DNA of 64,000 nucleotides from Dryomyza anilis (lineage: Eukaryota; Arthropoda; Insecta; Diptera; Dryomyzidae). The notes beneath the pieces are model-generated. The model was given only the letters and a program-made list of their open reading frames with translations, was not told where the DNA came from and searched no databases. A program made the translations under genes and the position numbers. Shown piece by piece: positions 58,101-64,000 of this stretch. Within the stretch, counting starts at the first letter, position 1; each line of letters starts with the position of its first letter. Location of the stretch: the NCBI GenBank assembly GCA_951804985.1, contig OX638132.1, forward strand, positions 91,950,696 to 92,014,695. The letters run 5' to 3'.

Positions 58101-58600
58101 CATGTGGACTTCAAATCTTATGTCTCTACAAAAATTTTAAATTCTTAAAAAAAATCAAACATTTTTTAATATATTATAAATGTTCGAGCCAAATGGTTTT
58201 TTAAAGACATCATATTTAAAAATCTTCGCACGGATTCTAGATAAGCTAAATGTTCGAATTCGTAGCGATGATTCGAATTTCCGCTACGATGGGACTCAGA
58301 ATTGTGGTGTCTATGTATATTCGTATTTTATTATATACATATTATTATTTTTTTTTGCTCACTATTTAAATATTTTACACAAAAATAACTTTTTTTTTGC
58401 TTTTCAGTATTTTTTTTCGATATTTTTTACAATTTTGCGTCAAAAAACCAATTCGCCATATTATATTTAGATATTTTAGTTTTCACCATTTTTTTTCGAT
58501 AGTTTTATTTTTTTGCGACATTTTTTCGACAATTTTTATTTTCTACATTATTGTCTGCGGTATTTTTAGTTTCTAGATTTTAATTTTTGACTTATCGTAC

Positions 58601-59788
58601 CAGGGCTTCCAATCCCGGGATCCCGAAGAATATTTGTACCGAAAATCCCGATGTGAAATCCCGGGATTGCCAATCAAAATAACGTGTAGAAAATATTAAA
58701 ACTATTTAATTTTAAATTTGTAGTCGTTAGCATATTTTAATTATTTATCAATAGACTTGGTGACAAATGTTTGATTTTATGTAAGGATACCGCTGCTAGT
58801 ATTTTTCACAAAACTATATGTTTAATAGTGCGTATCGAAATCAAACTTATATTTTAATATCAAATTGTAATACGGCATAAAATTTTCATAATGCTGTGAG
58901 AGAATACAAATAAAAAATTTGATCGAAAAAATGTCCTGTGCTTATAAGCATTGCAGATAAATTTAAAAACAAATTCATATCATTGTTTTTTTTTACCATC
59001 TAAATAAAAATGTTTTGTATCGAAAAAGGCTCAAAAATCAGAGTTTGAATATATTAATATCCTCCTGAATAATATTCCGGGTTTATCAAATAAAATTACG
59101 ATTTTTTTGGTGTTTTAAATTTCCCAATTTATAAAATATTAGGAGGACATTAATAGATTTATACTCTAATTTTTGAAACCTATTCTGATACAAAATACAT
59201 TTTTATTACCCTAAACATAAAACATAAACAATATAATGTAATCAGTAAAAATTTAATTATTTGCAGACTTTAGAATTTTTTTTACTATACGTCACGGAAA
59301 TTGATCGTTAACATATTTGGATTCGGTACTACAAAGACTGTATAAACACAATTATATTTGAGACAGGTTTAACTTGAGGAAATGTAAAATTTTTGTTCTT
59401 TTTATACTTCAAAGACGATGCGCGAACATAAGATAATAATAGATTCAATCACTAATTTTTTAAGCCTTCTCCGATCCAAAACAGCTTTATTTAGATGATC
59501 AAATATTGATTTAAATGGTTTTTACCTTCATCTGCATAAAAAGCAGAGGAAATTATTTACCGACTCAATTTTTTTTTGTGATAAACTCTAGCAGCACTTT
59601 GTAAATTAAGACCTTTTAGAACTATGGGAAAACGATGCCGATCCGACTTAATGTGTAAAATTTACTTATTTGATAACTGTAATACAAATTTCAATCATTC
59701 GGGACATAATCCGGGATATATCTCGGGATTATTTTTCTAGTTCCGGAAGTCCCGGGATTTCCAAAAAGCTTCGGGATTGGAACCCCTA
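58601..59788. mobile_element. hAT-like non-autonomous element (1.19 kb)
   Basis: The left end is 'cagggcttccaatcccggga'. The right end, read inward, is 'taggggttccaatcccg'. CCCGGGAT motifs are repeated just inside both ends (58612-58670, 59700-59775). A CAGGG-type terminus suggests the hAT superfamily. I could not find an 8-bp target duplication, and no transposase remains. The superfamily call is tentative. Confidence 0.6.
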
Positions 59789-59989
59789 TGCCAGACACGT
59801 CTTGTAATTGTTCTTATTTTTGATGTTGTCTTAGAATGTCTTGTTTTTCTCTCCTTGTTCTTCTAGTTATGTATATATTTTTTTTAATCTCCGTGAATTT
59901 TCATTATTATAAGCTCGTTCTCTTCGTTTATTCTTATTCTTCCTTCTCTGATGGTTTTCTTATTCTTCTTTCACGCCATTTTTATCTCT

Positions 59990-60515
59990 TATCTGGTTTC
60001 TCTAGTTTCTATAGTTCTTATAGTTCTTATAGTTCTTATAGTTCTTATAGTTCATATAGTTCTTATAGTTCTTATAGTTCTTATAGTTCTTATAGTTCTT
60101 ATAGTTCTTATAGTTCTTATAGTTCTTATAGTTCTTATAGTTCTTATAGTTCTTATAGTTCTTATAGTTCTTATAGTTCTTATAGTTCTTATAGTTCTTA
60201 TAGTTCTTATAGTTCTTATAGTTCTTATAGTTCTTATAGTTCTTATAGTTCTTATAGTTCTTATAGTTCTTATAGTTCTTATAGTTCTTATAGTTCTTAT
60301 AGTTCTTATAGTTCTTATAGTTCTTATAGTTCTTATAGTTCTTATAGTTCTTATAGTTCTTATAGTTCTTATAGTTCTTATAGTTCTTATAGTTCTTATA
60401 GTTCTTATAGTTCTTATAGTTCTTATAGTTCTTATAGTTCTTATAGTTCTTATAGTTCTTATAGTTCTTATAGTTCTTAAAGTTCTTATAATTCTTATAG
60501 TTCTAATTGATTTTT
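59990..60515 (+). repeat. 9-bp tandem array 1 (ATAGTTCTT)
   Basis: About 53 copies of 'atagttctt', nearly perfect, with decayed units at both edges. Because 9 is a multiple of 3, two frames stay open for up to 214 codons (a Ser-Tyr-Ser or a Leu-Ile-Val repeat). No start context or matching gene supports translation. Confidence 0.96.
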
Positions 60516-62254
60516 AGTTCTTATAGCTCTTATAGGTTCCATAGTTCCCACAGTTTTTATTCTAATAAGTAGTTGAAAAATTTCAATTGCAATTTCATAA
60601 ACACGTTACGTAGTAGGAAAAAATAGAGTATACAATCGGAATCAGCAGTAGAGTATGTAATTTCTAATAACTCCTGTTCTTTTTGTTTTGTTTGTTCCTT
60701 TTGTGCATTTAAAAACCATATTGACATCTTGGATTTACTTGATTCATACATTTTCAGCTACTTTAGTTTTTCTTTTGCTGGCCTTATTCTCTGCTCGCTT
60801 CTCCTACTTCTTTTCATCTTATTTTATTTCATGTAAATCATAAAATTCCTCTAATCTTCTTCTCCCCCATACATGTTTTCGTATTATTGTTTTTGCTCCT
60901 GCATATTGTTCCACTTCAGTAGTCTTTTTACACAGCAATTGCGTAAAATCTTCATTAACATTTATTGGTTTTTAGTTTGCCTCCTCCCTCCAGCGGCAAC
61001 ACCCTCTACCGTCCAATATCAGCCGGCTTAGGCCGTGTAATTGTCGGCATCATCAAATATGCGTCAATTTCCTTCACAGCGGACTCCATCCATCCACGCC
61101 TCCCGCCAATGCCTGCGGTATCAGCGCCATCGTAAAATGATGTTAATGGCGGCCTTAAGCGGCAAAAGGTCGTAAAATCAAAACTTACGGTGAACCAGCT
61201 AAGCAGCGGTTTACGAGGCAACTAAAACTGTGCCGCGCAGATTATGGGACACAGAGCTGCGGTGCGGTGCAGTGCAGTGTGAGTTGGTGCCACATGTCAG
61301 CCATATCTGTGCCGTAATATATCCATCCATCCTTCCATTCATTCATCCGTCGCGCCGGATGTAAACCGGAAAACTGACAGTGACATATTTCAGCGCTTTT
61401 TATGATGTTTCCGTCAGTGCCAAGTGAGCAAGACAGACAGCACTGCCAGAGCAGCCCGTTCGTTCGTCCGACCATCAACCTAGTGGCGGCCGGATCCATT
61501 CTATTACAAACAGCATGTGTCACTGTTTCACATGAGTCCTACCGTCACACATGCCACTTCATGTTGGTGATGGCGGAAGTGGGGCAGGTGCCGGCCACGC
61601 TTGCTTTGTATTGATCGATACGCCTCAAGACATGACAGCATTTTTATGGCACACCATAAACTCAGACATAGTTTTTAGGAAAAACACAACACACCACCCT
61701 ACCCTACCCTCAACTCCAACCACAGAAATATCACAACACTACTGTTTTAATAGTGACGTAACTTAAAAGTTACACTTTATGCCCCAAGAATTGAGTGCCG
61801 TGAACACTTCTTTGCACACATTAAAATTTGTTTATCGTAACACTATAAATCATAGACTTGTGTCAGAGCGGTAAATAACATAAAAAACAGATAAAATAAC
61901 TTTTTTTAAGGTTCATTTAGAAACAATTAATATTCATCATATACAGCAAATAAAATGGAATATACGAAGGGTATTGTTATGTCAGCCATTTAAAATGGGG
62001 GTTCATGCAAATTTACATAAGAGAGTGTCTTCACAGAAATTCTATTTTTAAAAACTACACTCTTTAAAGTTGTATATTTGATTTTAATAATACAGTTCAT
62101 GTTTTGATCGAACTTTGTAAAATGCTCGATGTCTTTAATATTATTCATTAATTTAAATTGACTCGGACTCTTTTTTTTATATAATGTATCATACAAATAT
62201 GATTACACTATTGGAATAATAAAAGAAAAAAATATCGATCATCAACAAGATGAT
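60516..62254. other. Unique island and AT-rich spacer
   Basis: 60780-61760 is of mixed composition with several 70-93-codon ORFs on both strands but no recognisable domain. 61760-62250 is AT-rich. No gene is called. Confidence 0.4.
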
Positions 62255-62318
62255 CTAGTTCTATCTTTTTATAAACTTCTAGTTCTTTTGATTCTTTTCG
62301 TTATTATAGTCCTCATAT

Positions 62319-62523
62319 ACTCAGAAAAAAAAACTATAAAATCAATAATTTGTTGCTATTAAAATTAGTCAATAGGATAAATTATTATTTTAATGTGTAA
62401 ATACCATTAAATGGTACTAACTACTATTAAATACTATTAAATTGTTTTTGTGTTTATATAAAAATATGTTGTTGAATCAATAACTATCCTATTGAACAGA
62501 TTTAATATGATTTTATTCTGAGT
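62319..62523 (+). mobile_element. CACTCAG-family MITE at the array edge
   Basis: It starts 'tactcagaaaaaaaaactat' and ends 'gattttattctgagt', with the family interior. Imperfect repeat units lie just upstream (62258-62318, 'ttctagttcttttgatt'), and the clean 9-bp array starts directly after it. It probably inserted near the edge of the array. Confidence 0.78.
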
Positions 62524-64000
62524 TCTTATAGTTCTTAAAGTTCTTATAGTTCTTATAGTTCTTATAGTTCTTATAGTTCTTATAGTTCTTATAGTTCTTA
62601 TAGTTCTTATAGTTCTTATAGTTCTTATAGTTCTTATAGTTCTTATAGTTCTTATAGTTCTTATAGTTCTTATAGTTCTTATAGTTCTTTTAGCTCTTAT
62701 AGCTTTGATAGTTCTTATAGTTCTTATATTTTTTATAGTTATTATAGTTCTTATAGTTCTTATAGTTCTTATAGTTATTTTAGCTCTTATAGTTCTTATA
62801 GTTCTTATAATTCTTATAGTTCTTATAGTTCTTATAGTTCTTATAGTTCTTATAGTTCTTATAGTTCTTATAGTTCTTATAGTTCTTATAGTTCTTATAG
62901 TTCTTATAGTTCTTATAGTTCTTATAGTTCTTATAGTTCTTATAGTTCTTATAGTTCTTATAGTTCTTATAGTTCTTATAGTTCTTATAGTTCTTATAGT
63001 TCTTATAGTTCTTATAGTTCTTATAGTTCTTATAGTTCTTATAGTTCTTATAGCTCTTATAGTTCTTATAGTTCTTATAGTTCTTATAGTTCTTATAGTT
63101 CTTATAGTTCTTATAGTTCTTATAGTTCTTATAGTTCTTATAGTTCTTATAGTTCTTATAGTTCTTATAGTTCTTATAGTTCTTATAGTTCTTATAGTTC
63201 TTATAGTTCTTATAGTTCTTATAGTTCTTATAGTTCTTATAGTTCTTATAGTTCTTATAGTTCTTATAGTTCTTATAGTTCTTATAGTTCTTATAGTTCT
63301 TATAGTTCTTATAGTTCTTATAGTTCTTATAGTTCTTATAGTTCTTATAGTTCTTATAGTTCTTATAGTTCTTATAGTTCTTATAGTTCTTATAGTTCTT
63401 ATAGTTCTTATAGTTCTTATAGTTCTTATAGTTCTTATAGTTCTTATAGTTCTTATAGTTCTTATAGTTCTTATAGTTCTTATAGTTCTTATAGTTCTTA
63501 TAGTTCTTATAGTTCTTATAGTTCTTATAGTTCTTATAGTTCTTATAGTTCTTATAGTTCTTATAGTTCTTATAGTTCTTATAGTTCTTATAGTTCTTAT
63601 AGTTCTTATAGTTCTTATAGTTCTTATAGTTCTTATAGTTCTTATAGTTCTTATAGTTCTTATAGTTCTTATAGTTCTTATAGTTCTTATAGTTCTTATA
63701 GTTCTTATAGTTCTTATAGTTCTTATAGTTCTTATAGTTCTTATAGTTCTTATAGTTCTTATAGTTCTTATAGTTCTTATAGTTCTTATAGTTCTTATAG
63801 TTCTTATAGTTCTTATAGTTCTTATAGTTCTTATAGTTCTTATAGTTCTTATAGTTCTTATAGTTCTTATAGTTCTTATAGTTCTTATAGTTCTTATAGT
63901 GCTTATAGTTCTTATAGTTCTTATAGTTCTTATAGTTCTTATAGTTCTTATAGTTCTTATAGTTCTTATAGTTCTTATAGTTCTTATAGTTCTTATAGTT
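62524..64000 (+). repeat. 9-bp tandem array 2 (ATAGTTCTT), runs off the window
   Basis: About 164 copies of 'atagttctt' to the last base. The first 300 bases hold variants ('agctcttatag', 'ttttttatagtt'), while the rest is almost perfect, with single-base variants near 63052 and 63901. It has the same unit and orientation as array 1, 2 kb upstream. The true length is unknown. Confidence 0.97.

Noticed and set aside
59836..60480. 214-codon ORF of Ser-Tyr-Ser repeats
   Set aside because: It is the plain translation of a 9-bp tandem repeat. The other open frame gives a Leu-Ile-Val repeat, and no splice, start or domain evidence supports either.

Overview
The window looks like AT-rich nuclear DNA from a cyclorrhaphan fly (Diptera). 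The evidence is indirect: a rosa-type (DD41D) mariner, DINE-1/mini-me-like elements with (GTCY)n microsatellites next to a 'GATCAAGAATATATATACTT' core, opa-like CAG/GCA runs, and tRNA-derived SINEs. A tephritid or a relative is my guess, but the species cannot be fixed from this sequence. No intact host protein-coding gene, rRNA gene or functional tRNA gene is visible. The window is best read as intergenic DNA or the inside of a very large intron.

The layout alternates between two kinds of DNA. The first is short islands (about 0.5-2.5 kb) of ordinary, higher-complexity sequence, at about 5.9-7.2, 12.6-13.9, 16.3-17.5, 19.2-19.6, 20.2-21.0, 25.6-27.0, 28.3-29.3, 31.9-33.5, 39.1-40.0, 41.3-42.0, 43.6-44.2, 45.6-46.4, 47.1-49.6, 53.5-54.8 and 60.5-61.8 kb. 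They have no convincing ORFs and may hold regulatory sequence. The second is repeat-rich DNA between them. It contains decayed tandem repeats (1-1970, 2790-4330, 11.7-12.4 kb, 29.4-31.2 kb, 33.5-39.1 kb). It also contains young tandem arrays: a 19-bp unit at 14.2-15.7 and 40.1-41.2 kb, a 21-bp unit at 21.45 kb, a 10-bp unit at 27.3 kb, a 21-bp palindromic unit at 44.2-45.6 kb, and a 9-bp unit at 60.0 kb and from 62.5 kb to the window end.

Many non-autonomous transposons are inserted, often inside one another. A 1.2-kb composite foldback family built of alternating inverted modules has three copies (4.36, 24.1 and 55.0 kb). DINE-1/mini-me-like elements have five good copies and two remnants, in two subfamilies. 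There are several MITE families with visible terminal inverted repeats: CACTCAG-, ATCGTCG- and TACCCAG-ended families, plus single elements at 52717-53214, 56370-56814 and 58601-59788. Two tRNA-derived SINE families are present with visible target duplications. The only recognisable proteins are a broken mariner transposase on the minus strand near 36-37 kb and a short fossil of a jockey-like reverse transcriptase near 18.7-18.9 kb. Nothing here works as a gene cluster; the interest lies in nested mobile elements and young satellites.
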